A stretch of 64,000 nt of DNA from Bugulina stolonifera (lineage: Eukaryota > Bryozoa > Gymnolaemata > Cheilostomatida > Bugulidae), in NCBI GenBank assembly GCA_935421135.1, contig OW285193.1, positions 6,752,496-6,816,495 on the forward strand. Reading direction: 5' to 3'. Shown one piece after another: positions 50,909-62,801 of the stretch. Under the pieces are notes generated by a model. The model had not been told where the DNA came from and searched no databases. It saw nothing but the letters and a program-made list of their open reading frames with translations. The translations under genes were made by a program, and so were the position numbers. Numbering within the stretch: position 1 is the first letter of the stretch; each line of letters starts with the position of its first letter.

Positions 50909-51460
50909 ATATTGCTCATTTCAAAAGTGCATGCATTCTGCTTCCACTACGACAAGTTTAACTCAGGTGAAAGTTATTGGTTTTTTATGTGCATCATTTT
51001 ACGCATCTAATTTGATTGCTCAATACAACTCAAGTTATGCATCAATATACTCGTATTATGTAGGCTACATGTACACCTAATGTATACAATCTATGTTGTT
51101 TAATGCTGCTTATTGAAGTTTATTAAACACCATTTTCTCTCCTTTTCAGCTTTCATTTTATATTTGAAATTATATAATAGCCATAAACAGCTATATGACG
51201 TTGTTGATATACCAAGGCACTAATGAATTGCTATATTGATGCTTAGTTATGCTGAGTGGTAAGACTATATATATGTACATGTTGTAGTCACTCATAAATG
51301 GACTTGAACATTCTATAGATTGGAGATCACCAAAGTTTTTAGGTGGAGATGGGAATTTTGGAGATATGGCAATGACTAACTTGAAATTAGCAAGAATCAG
51401 TTTATCATTCGGTTGCATTCTGAGTAGAACTGCACTGTTTACCAACAGCATAACATCAGT

Positions 51461-51498
51461 GTCTCGCTATTACTGCAATTATACAGTAATAGCGAGAC
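51461..51498. repeat. Perfect hairpin, 15-bp arms
   Basis: GTCTCGCTATTACTG and CAGTAATAGCGAGAC around an 8-nt AT-rich loop, in the spacer between genes A and B. Confidence 0.9.
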
Positions 51499-51592
51499 AG
51501 TCTTGATGACCCAGCCCAACTTACAAGCTATGAGACTTTCCAGAGCATGAACCCTAGGCTAAGTCAAAGGTTGATGCATTTATTGATCTGAT

Positions 51593-51622
51593 ATACATGT
51601 ACATGTACATGTACATGTACAC
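51593..51622. repeat. (ACATGT)n tract
   Basis: About five units of TACATG. It is the longest of the many TACATGTA-type tracts in the window. Others are at about 16,767, 17,390, 46,828, 48,121, 52,150 and 59,530. Confidence 0.9.
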
Positions 51623-52395
51623 AATACTTCTTTCAACACGTACTCTTCAGGGTTTACAATTCAGGTGTAAACTAACATATAAACTTCCTGTAGATGCCCT
51701 AGATTGCTACCTTTGCTACTAAACTTGATTAACAAAGAAATTGTAATTCATTCATATCTGATAAATAGTAATATAGTTATACAATGTACATGGATGATTA
51801 GTTAGAGTAATACCCAACAGTGTTATAAAGTTTGTCATGTTGATGATGATGTTTAATCAAATGAATAATCAGCGTAAAAGTCATGCATGTCATTGTCAAG
51901 GTTATTTTATAAATTGAAAAAGTGAAAACAGTTCTAGTTGTATACCAGCAACTCTTACAAACCCCCACAGAGGAAAAGTGATTGTCACTTTACACACAAA
52001 ATTAAAATGCACTTATATTCACTGTTTATATGGTACATAGTACATTCTATGATGATTGTATAATTGTCTCAATAATGTTAATTAATACAGTCATGTAGAA
52101 TAATATTTTATAAAATAGTGTCCTCATAAGACGAATAATAGTGAATATACATGTACATATATATAGTGTACATGTACATGTGCAACTGATCTGGTGATAA
52201 TTGTCCATATAAATCATTTTGTATACCAATCAAAATGTACACAGAGACGTATTATATGAATAATACTATCATGTACATGTATGACTTGTTTTATTACAGA
52301 CATACCTACACAATAATAAAATGGGGTTGGTGCTTATATACATGTACATGCATATAAGATAGTAGATCAAAAATAGCAAGCCACTGGACCGGAGT

Positions 52396-55300
52396 TCATA
52401 CAGAGCTGACAACTCCACTTATTTCTTCTGCTGGTACCATATTATAAGACCTAAAATAGAGGTATAAAATAGTAGTGTAATGTATCTAGTGTGTTCCCAC
52501 ACAATTGTGCACATGTATTCCAACGCTTAGGAAGGTGATAGAGCGCAGAACAATTCATATAGGTACGCAGGAAGTCACCCTAGAGCAACACTGCAAAAAC
52601 CGTATTGTTACTACACTACCAAGCCGTATTAAAGCTTTAATTATGCTGCATTACTAAGTCATATTTATATACAATGTAGTAGTATACGTACTTTTTCTGA
52701 TTTCTAGGGCTATATTTAATGAAGACAATGAAGGCCATAGTGACAAAGAGCAATAAGATCACACTTCCTGTTACTCCCAAGACTATCGTTAACTTTCGGC
52801 TGAGAAGTAAATCCTGAAGTATAAATTCGGTGTAAAACTGTTATACGGAACTGAAACCTGACCAGTAGCTTGGCTACTGAAGTGACACACGTGACTGTGT
52901 AATTATACTTTTAGCAGCTTGTTCTACATCAAATTTACATGTAGATACATGAATATATAGGTGCGTTTATAGACAATAATACAAGAAAGAAAGCACCGTA
53001 TCTTGAGAATAATGTTATGCTAATAAAGAATAATAGTGTGGTTGTGATGTGTGTTTGCCATACCTTTTCCAGTGGCAATTTATCTACTGGTGCCGTGGAT
53101 GAAGACCGGGTTGTAGAACTTGAAGTCCTTGTACTTGTGAGAGAAACTGTAGATTCCGATGTAGAAGTAGTTGCCTGTGTAGATGTTGTAGGTGGCAGCT
53201 GAAATAAACCAAATACTGCTATTTTAGATGTCCAAAACAGTGCAGTTGATACAGAATTAAAACCATTTCCCTTTACACCTTTACTCCTTTACCCTTTTAC
53301 TGAGACTCTGTTATAGTGTCTATCCTACTGATACATGCATGTTGGAGAGAGTTAAAGGGCTATAAGAGACACAATGACGTAAAATTTACATTTATGGTTG
53401 TTATATAGCTTGGTTCCCGTAGTAGCAAAATAAATGCACAGAATAATTAAGTGGTTGTAAATTTTTCCTCTTCTGATAATGTTCATTAATAACACTGTCA
53501 ATTCTCGGGTGGGGAACACCTTTTATCAAAACATTGACAATTCAACGTAACATCGTCTACAGTGTAAATTTCATGATATCACATTGAGAGCAAACTGTTA
53601 ACAAATACTGTACATACATGTACAAGTAGGTTTCAGGTTACTAGCTACTAGCTAATATAGTAAACATAATATATTGATTCATAAAAAGCTCACCAGCCAA
53701 CTTGATTTCTTTGGAACTACCAATGTGAGAGCCACAGGGTTAGAATAGTCTGCAACATTGCCAAGGTCATCTTCAGCAGTCAATCTGATGTAATAAGTGC
53801 TCAGACTCTTATTGGCTGAATCACCGAACTCAAGTTTGTCTGAAAGAGTAAGAATTGCAATGACTACACATACATATATAATTATAATATATACACATGT
53901 ACATTTTAAATGTAGTTAGAGGGTGTAATACAGTCATATATAAAATGCAATTTCATGATTACAATTTGCTACAAAATACAATTGCTTTTCCCATGGTCTT
54001 TCCCATACTGTCGAAGGACCAAGTGCAAGAGGATGACTAGCATTGCACTATAAAAATGGAAAACTAATGATTCAAAATACCTTTAGGATATTGGCCATGC
54101 TGTTTCTACAAACAATGATATGTGAAATTGATCTTCCGTAATTAAACATTACTCCAGCATAAACAGATTGGAATATACCATTACAGTTGTGATATACACA
54201 AATTACACGTATAACATCATGTGAATGCTGCGCTTTCTGTACATGCCTAACATTGAAAGCAGATCATTAGGAAAACAAGGGCAATAGGCCTACTACAGTA
54301 TAATTATATATTAAATGCGTCATTCTCACCTAAGTCAATAGCAAGGTTGAGCTTAGTTCCTGCATCTACTAGTAAGTCACTCACATCTGTTAAGATACTT
54401 TCATGGTCTCTTTCTATTGGCTGAAGATGATCTAGTGATGAGTCATTTGACACGTAAATATTGTAGGCAGCAGCTGTCAAAATATGATGCAATTACTTTT
54501 AACATGATGCACATGTATTATGTAATTATTGTTAGGTATTGATTTCTGAACCGCTAGGGTCTCTTTTCCCATGATCCATCTTTGACTGGAGTTTAAACAG
54601 CTGTGGTACACAGCCCCTGGCTACTCAGAAACAAACCCTAGCAGCAAATATAAAAGGTGTCCCCTAAATCTTTTCGCACAATACAATTATGTTTCCTAGT
54701 ACATTTCATGTTCTTTCAACTTGAAAGATAATACATTTACTTCAGGCATTTAAATGTATTTTTGCATGCGGATAGAAATTCTTTGCATATACTAAGAAAT
54801 TTCACTCATCAAACTATTCTGTTATATGTGTAGTTTCACAATGCATTGTGCAATCTGTCGTTGAAATAAGCAAGCACATTTGTACTCTTTCTAGTGGCCC
54901 TCATTGTTTAATTCACTGTTTCCAAACTGATTTAGTGACAAACTATGAGAACAATATTTAGAGAAAAGCACAATTCATTCCTCTAAAACAATGGCCTATG
55001 ATCTGTTAGGGTCAACTAACGCTTATCTTTGTTATCTTATTCAGGTATGGCAGGATGTGACACACTTAGATAAAACTCACCATATTAATACATTGTACAC
55101 TCAAATGAACCATTGACCTTTTTGCCAACTTTATTATTGCACCAAATTTGGAACTACTTTAGTGCATATTCATACCTCTACCAATGTTCAAGTCATTTCC
55201 AGGAGCTGTCCAGGTAAGATTGAACACTCTTGTCTGGCTCTCTCCACCACTTTCAGAACTCAATGTCAAGTCTTTTATTCTCTCTGGGGGAGTGGTGTCT

Positions 55301-58300
55301 GGGACAGGAACATGGTTCACAACCTTCACAACACCAGCTACAAATTAGAATAAAATGCTAAATTCTAATCCCTGGCTGTCATATGTAATTGCAAGCGTTG
55401 GCGTATTGTGGTCGTCTTTATTATACTTGTACAAAAAATATATTATGGTTTACAACTGCGCTGCAGTATGCGTATATATGTATCAAGTTCTCTCTCTACA
55501 TGGACATGAAGTGAATCGATGTACAAGATTGTATAATATGTAATATGACATAATGCAATAGAGTGCATTATTTAGCAATAGAATTCAATGAGCTGCAAAA
55601 AAGTACAACAAATAGAGGGCACCACAATGCTATACTACATGCCATGTAACCCAGGCAATGTAAAGCATACTGGTTCCTGGTGAAGAATTTACATGCACGT
55701 AGGTGATTTCTGACTGAGAATTTGTATACATACAGGTAAATTTATGCACACACAGTCAGTTTCTTACTTACCAGACTTTGTTCTAACTATTCTTCCAAGG
55801 CTGGAGTCGTCACAGTCCAAACATCGTTTCACTCTGCTAGTGTCACTTATTACATCATTAGTAGGAATTAGACCCTCGCCATCCGTTTTAATCTGAAATT
55901 TTAAGCACACATCTAATTTTTGTAAAACCCAGTGTATTTGTCACAGTAAAAAATCTAGTGGCTGTATTTTCTCCTGAATATAAAAATGCAATCTACAAAA
56001 GTCAGAATCTTTCTTGCAAAACAAGTTTCCTCTTTATGTGACCAGAACCTTTTTTTTACCATTTGAATTTTATGCTCAGCATACATCTTCGCAAAATGTA
56101 TTGAATGTTCAGATCAACTTTAGTGCAATTGTGCTAGAAAGTAGCTATAATATTGCATTATTTGCCACAATGTTTATTGTACAAGGTACAGCACTAACCT
56201 GTATACTGTAGAAGCCACTACCACTGAATTGGTGCGAGTGCAGGGAGCTGGTGTACACGCCGTCATTTGGTGTCGAGTCATCACCTAGAAAGGAAATTGT
56301 TGAAAAGCTCTCTTATTAGCAAGCCTTATGTAAACATTGAACAAACATATTAAACTTCGGTGGACACTCATGGCTTACATGTTATACACATGTGTACACC
56401 ATCTAATATTAAAATTAATGCAGTACTTATTACTGAGCATTAAGGTGTCAGAGAGACTCAGTTATAGGAATCCAGACTCGAAATTTCTATCAATGTTCGA
56501 TCAGAACAAATTGTTTCTGCTCTTTATATACAAACACAGTATTGTGTGATCATGTTAACCTGTTCCATCGTCTACGCTTAATAGTCTCTTTTCCATTCCA
56601 GATCCAGTCTTCACCATGGTGTGCACAGTAAGGTTCAACACTGGGGTTAGACCTTGGAATATGTCTGTGTATATCTTCAACTTAAATATCAAGAGACTCT
56701 ACACAAACGCATGCTAAACATCGAGCAGTAATGAAGATCGCACAACATTATGTTTGTTCAAGAATCGTCATGCAGTTGGGTGGATATAACCATAGACTGA
56801 GAACCAATAAATCTAGCAGCCCGACTTACCGAAGTATTTGGCTGAAAATCAATCTCCGGTTTGTCTACTCGAGTTTTGTATAGGATAGGAGCTACGCCAG
56901 GGACAGACTTTGAAGTCACAGAGACCAACACGCTCAGCACATCGTGCACATTTCTTTTTGTAATGTTATATATTATATCGCTTTTACTCTGCAAAATAAG
57001 CACATTGAGCACTATCTGATGACAAAGGTATAACAACTTTAATTTTATTAATTCAAATTAATCATGACTTTATAAATATTATCGGTTTAACAAACATGCG
57101 TTTCACAGAGACAAAAACAGTAGCAAAACATCCCATTTGACACTTCTATTTATGAGATGGCACTCCACTACATGGCGCAGGTTTTCTAGGATTAATATGT
57201 AAGTAGACCTGTGAATTGCTATCTGGTTATTACATACTACCGGTAAATTAGGGAAAGAGAATTGATTATCAACCAACGTACCGCAACGCCATCAACAACT
57301 ACTGTGACTAGCTTGGATTCAGGAATCTTAACCACAGTAACATTGTTTCCTTTTGAAGATGTGACATCAACATCAAAATCATCTGTACCAGAATACGAAA
57401 GAAGAAGAGTTGTGTTCACTCCGATGGTCGAGTCAATAGGGACAGAGCCACCGAAAGATTTTTTCGCGGATGGAACATCTACCTTCTCGTTAGTCAGCTG
57501 AAGCAGATAGGAGAATAATCCTCTCATTACAACTGTATTGGTTGAACAAGTGCAAGGTTTAGTCAAACTCTTAGCCTAAATCCTGGGCAGCAACATACAG
57601 ACACACATGTACATGTTGTAGGCGCCTTAAGGGTGAGGCGGCATTTGCTATGCTAGCTAGCTCACATTTTTCAGGCAGCTCGGAGCACATGTGTGGAACA
57701 AAGACTCAGTAGTCAGTAGACAGCAGCAGGATTCGAAACCCAGGGCCTTCAGCTCACGCGAGTCTTAGGGCGCTGCTCTAACTAATTAAACTGCCTCTAC
57801 TATCTGTAGACCCCACAAGCCATTTTATATATGGACAATCTTGTGACCGATTTAGTCAGAGCAGTAGGCCATAGAGAGACCACCGACTCACAACAGAGTT
57901 GGCAAAAATTGTATTTAGGATATACATATACATGTACAAGTAGCGCATAGTTTAAACATTTAATTTAATTCACTCACCGAATAGATTCTTGTTTCCTTGC
58001 ATCTACTTTGAGTTGTGTCAATCAGCGCTTGGTTTAGCTCCGCCTCTGAGTCAGAATCACCAGACAGATATCTCATTCCTCCAGTTTCATCAGCAATCCT
58101 TAGTACCACGTCATCAACTGTTTGCCTGCGTTTTAGATATAAATTTGCATGTGCTGGTAAAGCCTGCATGTATAATAATAGCTCTTGAATTACATGTACA
58201 CGTATTTCCACATTGATGCTATCAACAGTACTCAGCTGTTTATGGTGTGCATCTTTTTTGGACACAATGGATGTACCGTGTAGTAAGCCTATGCAACCTT

Positions 58301-61300
58301 CTCACACTAATAAGTACAAGGATGATTAATATAAAACTGTCAATAATTAATTATGCAAGACTAATGCACTAGTGAATATCAAAGTAATGTACATGTTTAT
58401 TATTGATAATCTTTCCATGTCTATTAGGCAGCGGAAATCCCAATCAAATTCACACAGTCACATTTGTATTGTAATTTTACTCAGTTAAAGAAATGGCTTG
58501 TTGCCAATTGGTACACTACAGGATAAATGAAATCAGTAGCACTTACCCATACAACAGTGTGTCTACAGTAATACCTAATTCCTTAAGCGAAGGTATCATC
58601 GCCGACGCAGTGCTATCCTTCCCATCACTCACCAGGAATATTCTAGTTTTGCCAACATCAACACCAGATTCAAGAGCATACTCCGTCAACATCTAAAAAT
58701 TTGACGTCGTTGTACACAGTATTTAATACAAATTGAACAGTAATAATTATTTTTGATCATGCAGTTTGTATAGTATTTATAATGTTTACCCCTGTACATT
58801 TTTCAAGTCCATCTCTAATGGAGGTCCCTCCTCTAGCCTTGACTGGCAGAAGGTCTGCTAGCTGTTGTCTGGCTGTCTGATTATATATCGCAGTTATGTT
58901 GGTGAGGATAGTTGCAAAAGTTTGAAATGAAACAATTCCTACTGCAGTTTCATTTTGCAATCGTTGTGTGATGTATATTTCCATGGCCTTTCGCATCTTT
59001 ACTCTTCTGTCTTTCAACTACATACATATATCAACCAAATGTGCTTCAAACAACCATATAACGAGCATGTCTTGAGCTACAAGTCGTGTTGACATGGTAT
59101 ATTTACTTTTAATACATGTTTCAAATTTGAAGTTATGAGATTACCTACGTTCATACTGGTGGAGACGTCTAAAGCTAGGCAGACGATATCTGACTGGCAC
59201 TTAGTGACAGACTCAACAGGTGCTGTCAATGTAGTTGTTTGAGCTGAAGAAGTTGTCTCCACTTCTACTGTTGAGGACTCATCCCCCAGGGTGGCCACAG
59301 TAGTAGCTCTAGATGTGATTTTCTCTACAGCTCCCTCTACCTGAACTATCTTGAATGTTGGGTCAGGGGGGGTAACTTCATTTCTTACAATCTTGTGATC
59401 CATAGCTGAAACATTCAGTATGAGTTTTTCTTCTACAATGTACATTCTGCATGGCTGCACATGTACATATGCATAAGTAGTAATAACTAAAGGTAAAATC
59501 TGCTTTGTGCAATGGGCATGGACATTAAACAATGTACATGTATATGTACATGTACAATATATTCAGTACTATAGGCATGGGACAACAGTAGGTTTCTGAT
59601 GCACGTATTATGTAAGGGTAGTAATAAACTTTCAATATCCCATGTCTACTCTATTGGTCCGATTTAAAAAATTACGAAACAGTTTTATAAGTACACGCAG
59701 GCCAAGACATGCTGCAAATTCTACAGCTAGACAACCAGTGGAAATTAAACATGATGCTGACACTTATTGTAATCCCATATATGAACAGAAATTTGACTTT
59801 GAGGCCTCTGAAAAATCCAACTATTTATCAAGAGAACTAAGAGCACTATTTCAGTATAATTTTGCCACCAAATATCGAAAACAGGATTGTTTTTTCAGCA
59901 ACATAAAGACATTCAGCTTATTTAGTACCACAATTGAAGGCATCATATTAACTTCTTAGTATATTATTAAAATCTCACCAAAATCTGGTGACTCTGCCAT
60001 AACTTCCCAAGCACTTTTGCTTCTACACAGCCTGTTTTGTCTGTTTGGAGCGTCCTTGTTGTGATTTGATTCTGTGCAAAATTTGATCACCTGATTTGGG
60101 ATAAGCAGTGAAAATACAGTTATAAGATGAATGTACTAGCAGATGTGCATGGATATTGGCTAGGAGATGTACATGTATAACGCGGTCAATATAAAATATG
60201 GACAACAGTTAAATTCGCAGCAGGTGTATAGTGTAGTCACTGCCTTAACTACAATGTACATTGTACATACATGTACTTTATAAAAGGACTACCTAATATG
60301 TCAAAGTTACAGTCTAGCATGACGTATATTTACTTACCTTTCCTAGGTGCTCCTTATACATAATAGATGTACTTGTGTCGACCCATACAGGACTAAATTC
60401 ACATTCTCGATAATTAAACTCATCTACTTCGTCACATTCCGTTCCAGTTGTAATATTTATGTCCCGACCATAGTATCCTTCGTAGCTGCACCTGTTCACA
60501 ACAAGATGAGTGTCAAGTGACTGTAATGTCCTTTTATGTTAACGCATTTATGACATTTTATGTTAACATTGCAATATCTGGTTGTTCTGGTTGTGAGTAG
60601 CACACAGCCAGCTTCTACAAGCACTAGAACTAACCAAATAAAGCCTCAGAGCCAACAAGCAGATTTAGGTTGCTTAGTTGAGTTCTAGGGTTGTTAGTTA
60701 TCCAACTGGCCTACAATTTCAATGACCTATCACGAAAGTATATGCGAATAGCCAAGATCTACCCTGCTCCAGATCCCATGCATGCTCAGGGTCTTCTGCA
60801 CCAATTTAGAACTAGACTAAGAGGCGTCTAGGTAATACTAGTCCTATCTATCAAAATAGCTGTGCATATAAAATTCTATACAATTCGATTAGTGGTAGTA
60901 TATATGTTCATAGGTGTGTTACAGTAGGCTGCATTGAAAAGTGTTTACATTTTATCTCCAGCTGTGGGGGTGAGCGAACTCGCACTTATCTTGCTGGAGG
61001 TTTGACCATTGATTTCAAAGACCTAATTTTTGAGTGGGTGATGAAAACAAGAACAACAGTGAGTATTTGAACAAGCAATTGGTAACAAATTGAGGAAACC
61101 AACATTTTTGTGTCCGCATTCACTATGATATCAAAGGTTTATTCGAAATATCACCAGACAATTACCTATACCTAGCTAAGAACTTACTTACTAAAAATGT
61201 TTCCTGTTATGGTGGTTCATACGATGACGCATTTATTGACGAATGGAATTTAAGGGTTTATTCGTGACTAATGATTGTTTTGGAGGGAAATACCTTTGTT

Positions 61301-62332
61301 TAAAAAGAAACTAATTGTCAAGCATGCCTAGCTGGCTAAAAGGACATTTCGAAAATTTCAGTTGGTAACAAAATGTTTCAAAAACTTTCGTTTGGAATTT
61401 GGGGATTAGGAATTGGAGTGTGGTGATTGGGCTTTGGGGATTAAAGCTTGGGGTTGCCATTTAGGGATTGGAGTTAGGAGTTTGGGTTTGGGGATTGAGG
61501 TTTGGGGTTTTGAAGGTTTTGGAGCGTGCTGTTTTAAACTGGCATTTTCGAACAGTCGCAAATTCGCCTAGCTGAGGGTGATAGTGACAGTCGCTGTGTT
61601 ATACTGAATACCATTAATTGTTATTTCTGCACATTGCTTTTTTCTAGCATGCAAGTGCAATATGCTTAAAATGCCTTTAAGAGTATATATATATACATAC
61701 AGTGTATATATAACTTATATACTCAATCTGCATACAGTGTACTGTTTCGGTGTTTAACACCTCATCAGTGCAGCTCAGAGATATGCCTGGGAGAACACTT
61801 TAGCAATACTGTATATTTACAGCAAAGCGTATTTAAAAGGTGTGAAATCCACTGAACCAAAGTTCTCAAGCTAATTTATATATATATATACTTTTTAATG
61901 CATGTTAGGCATATTACACTTGCATTCTAGGAAAAAAGCAATATGCAGCAATAACAAAACAATATAATATGTCAGAACACAGCAAACAATAATCGTCATC
62001 ATCTAGTATATAGATGATGACGGGCTGATAGTGATTATTGTTTGCTGTGTTGTAACATACGCGGATATTGAGCTGCACCTACATTGAGCTCCCATAGCGT
62101 TTTTTTATTAGGGGTGCCTTTAGAAGCAGTCCTGGTCATGAGAAACATTACAAAATGTATGAGTTATGGCTTCCGTGAACCAATTTTAGCCAGATAATGT
62201 CTTAGCAGTACCTTGTAGGAATGTGATTTTGATCCTTGAAGTAGTATGTTGGAGATACTTTATCGGTTACTTGTACGTCCTCATCAAATAGTCCCCATTT
62301 TAAATGAGCAAATTCTCTAACTATCCTCTTCT
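52396..62332 (-). CDS. CLCA-family protein B, tandem paralogue, 5' end beyond window
   Basis: 18 exons in transcript order: 62212-62332, 60338-60491, 59979-60090, 59149-59405, 58790-59017, 58547-58692, 57978-58125, 57282-57497, 56830-56988, 56560-56680, 56199-56284, 55772-55892, 55176-55337, 54330-54473, 53694-53839, 53064-53198, 52692-52813, 52396-52450. These equal exons 4-21 of gene A in phase, and mostly in length. 876 residues to the stop; the signal peptide and first three exons must lie past 64,000 because no match to them is visible to the right. The motif is again Arg-first, REFAHLKWGLFDE. The VWA domain has LDVSTSM, GGTSI and SDGKD. A Ser/Thr-rich stalk (exon 53064-53198) is longer than in gene A. 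One membrane helix, with a tail ending SGVVSSV. Role as for gene A, inferred. Confidence 0.92.
57726..57797 (-). repeat. tRNA-derived SINE-like segment in gene B intron
   Basis: On the minus strand it shows an A-box-like TTAGTTAGAGCAGCGC, about 30 nt of spacer and a B box GGTTTCGAATCC, the layout of an RNA polymerase III promoter. It is too diverged to be a working tRNA. It lies in the intron between exons 57978-58125 and 57282-57497. Confidence 0.6.
59642..59959 (+). CDS. Unassigned 105-codon ORF within a gene B intron
   Basis: ATG-to-TAG frame on the opposite strand to gene B, between its exons 59979-60090 and 59149-59405. It is basic near its start, with a stretch CNPIYEQKFDFE in the middle. 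No domain, signal or family recognised. In AT-rich DNA a frame of this length free of stops is unusual but can be chance; it may be an insertion relic. Confidence 0.15.
   Translation: MSTLLVRFKKLRNSFISTRRPRHAANSTARQPVEIKHDADTYCNPIYEQKFDFEASEKSNYLSRELRALFQYNFATKYRKQDCFFSNIKTFSLFSTTIEGIILTS
61385..61510. repeat. G-rich degenerate minisatellite
   Basis: Repeats of TTTGGGGATT(G/A) and related words, with several GGGG and GGG runs on the plus strand. It could form G-quadruplexes on the non-template strand of gene B. Confidence 0.8.
61525..61575. repeat. CGAACAGTCGCAAA repeat block, copy 2
   Basis: TTTTCGAACAGTCGCAAATTC, in the same context as the block at 5930-6010 (a preceding TGTTTT(G/A)AACTG word). 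Confidence 0.35.
61610..61965. repeat. 356-bp foldback element
   Basis: Imperfect inverted arms of about 80-90 nt. The left includes TTGTTATTTCTGCACATTGC and CTTTTTTCTAG; the right includes the complementary GAAAAAAGCAATATGCAG and AATAACAA. TATATATATA lies at the inner end of both arms. No ORF. Confidence 0.75.
61977..62055. repeat. Nested hairpin
   Basis: Outer arms AACACAGCAAACAATAATC / GATTATTGTTTGCTGTGTT are perfect over 19 bp. An inner stem GTCATCATCT / AGATGATGAC lies between them. Directly follows the foldback element. Confidence 0.85.
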
Positions 62333-62339
62333 CTACAAA

Positions 62340-62415
62340 TACAGGACGTTCTATGGGGTACATAATACTTTAAAACTTTGAGAAAGCACTCTACCATCTG
62401 AGCTACTTGGGTAAC
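62340..62415 (-). repeat. tRNA-like A-box fragment
   Basis: Minus strand reads GTAGCTCAGATGGTAGAGTG, a typical tRNA 5' half with A box. No matching anticodon arm or B box follows, so it is a SINE head or tRNA relic rather than a tRNA gene. Confidence 0.5.
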
Positions 62416-62425
62416 CAATTAAAGA

Positions 62426-62712
62426 ACAGTGAAACTTGCTTAATTCGAACTCCAATGGACTGCCATAATTGGTTTGAATTAAGCCTGAGTTTGAATTGTA
62501 AGATTACTTCACTTAATTGAAGTCATTATACAGTGCTGAAGATATCGAGAGTTTTGGAGAGGAGCATGATGAAGGACCTGCCCGAGGGCAGAACACACAC
62601 ACGCACGCACACACACCTACACACCTACACACACAGCAGGGACCAAGGCTAATAGTTTGAGCTAACCAAGTTTTTGAATTACCCGAGACTGAATTAAGCA
62701 AGTTCTACTGTA
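62426..62712. mobile_element. Tc1/mariner-like MITE
   Basis: About 285 bp with diverged terminal inverted repeats of the form ACAGT(GA/AG)AACTTGCTTAATTC at both ends. The CAGT start and small size suggest a Tc1/mariner-type miniature element. A CA microsatellite (62,594-62,636) lies inside. No transposase. Confidence 0.6.
62594..62636. repeat. (CA)n microsatellite
   Basis: Interrupted ACACAC run with CGCA and CTACA interruptions. Confidence 0.9.
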
Positions 62713-62801
62713 ATTATTTAGAAGTCAAAGCTCAGCTATAAATGATACTATTATTTGAGGCATAAATTTGCACTCAATCTGTAACAAGAGTCATCATATA
62801 T

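Larger units (their letters stand above)
50909..52395. other. Spacer between CLCA genes A and B
   Basis: Holds the hairpin at 51,461-51,498, the ACATGT tract at 51,593-51,622 and, on the minus strand at 52,289-52,294, an AATAAA about 100 bp past the gene B stop. No gene recognised. Confidence 0.45.
60492..62211 (-). other. Largest complete intron of gene B, repeat-filled
   Basis: About 1.7 kb, versus 0.7 kb in gene A at the same position. It contains the G-rich block (61,385-61,510), the CGAACAGTCGCAAA copy (about 61,525-61,575), a foldback (61,610-61,965) and a hairpin (61,977-62,055), which account for the extra length. Confidence 0.7.

Noticed and set aside
62385..62410. tRNA gene on the minus strand
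   Set aside because: Only the D-arm/A-box half fits; no anticodon arm, B box or 3' acceptor strand follows.
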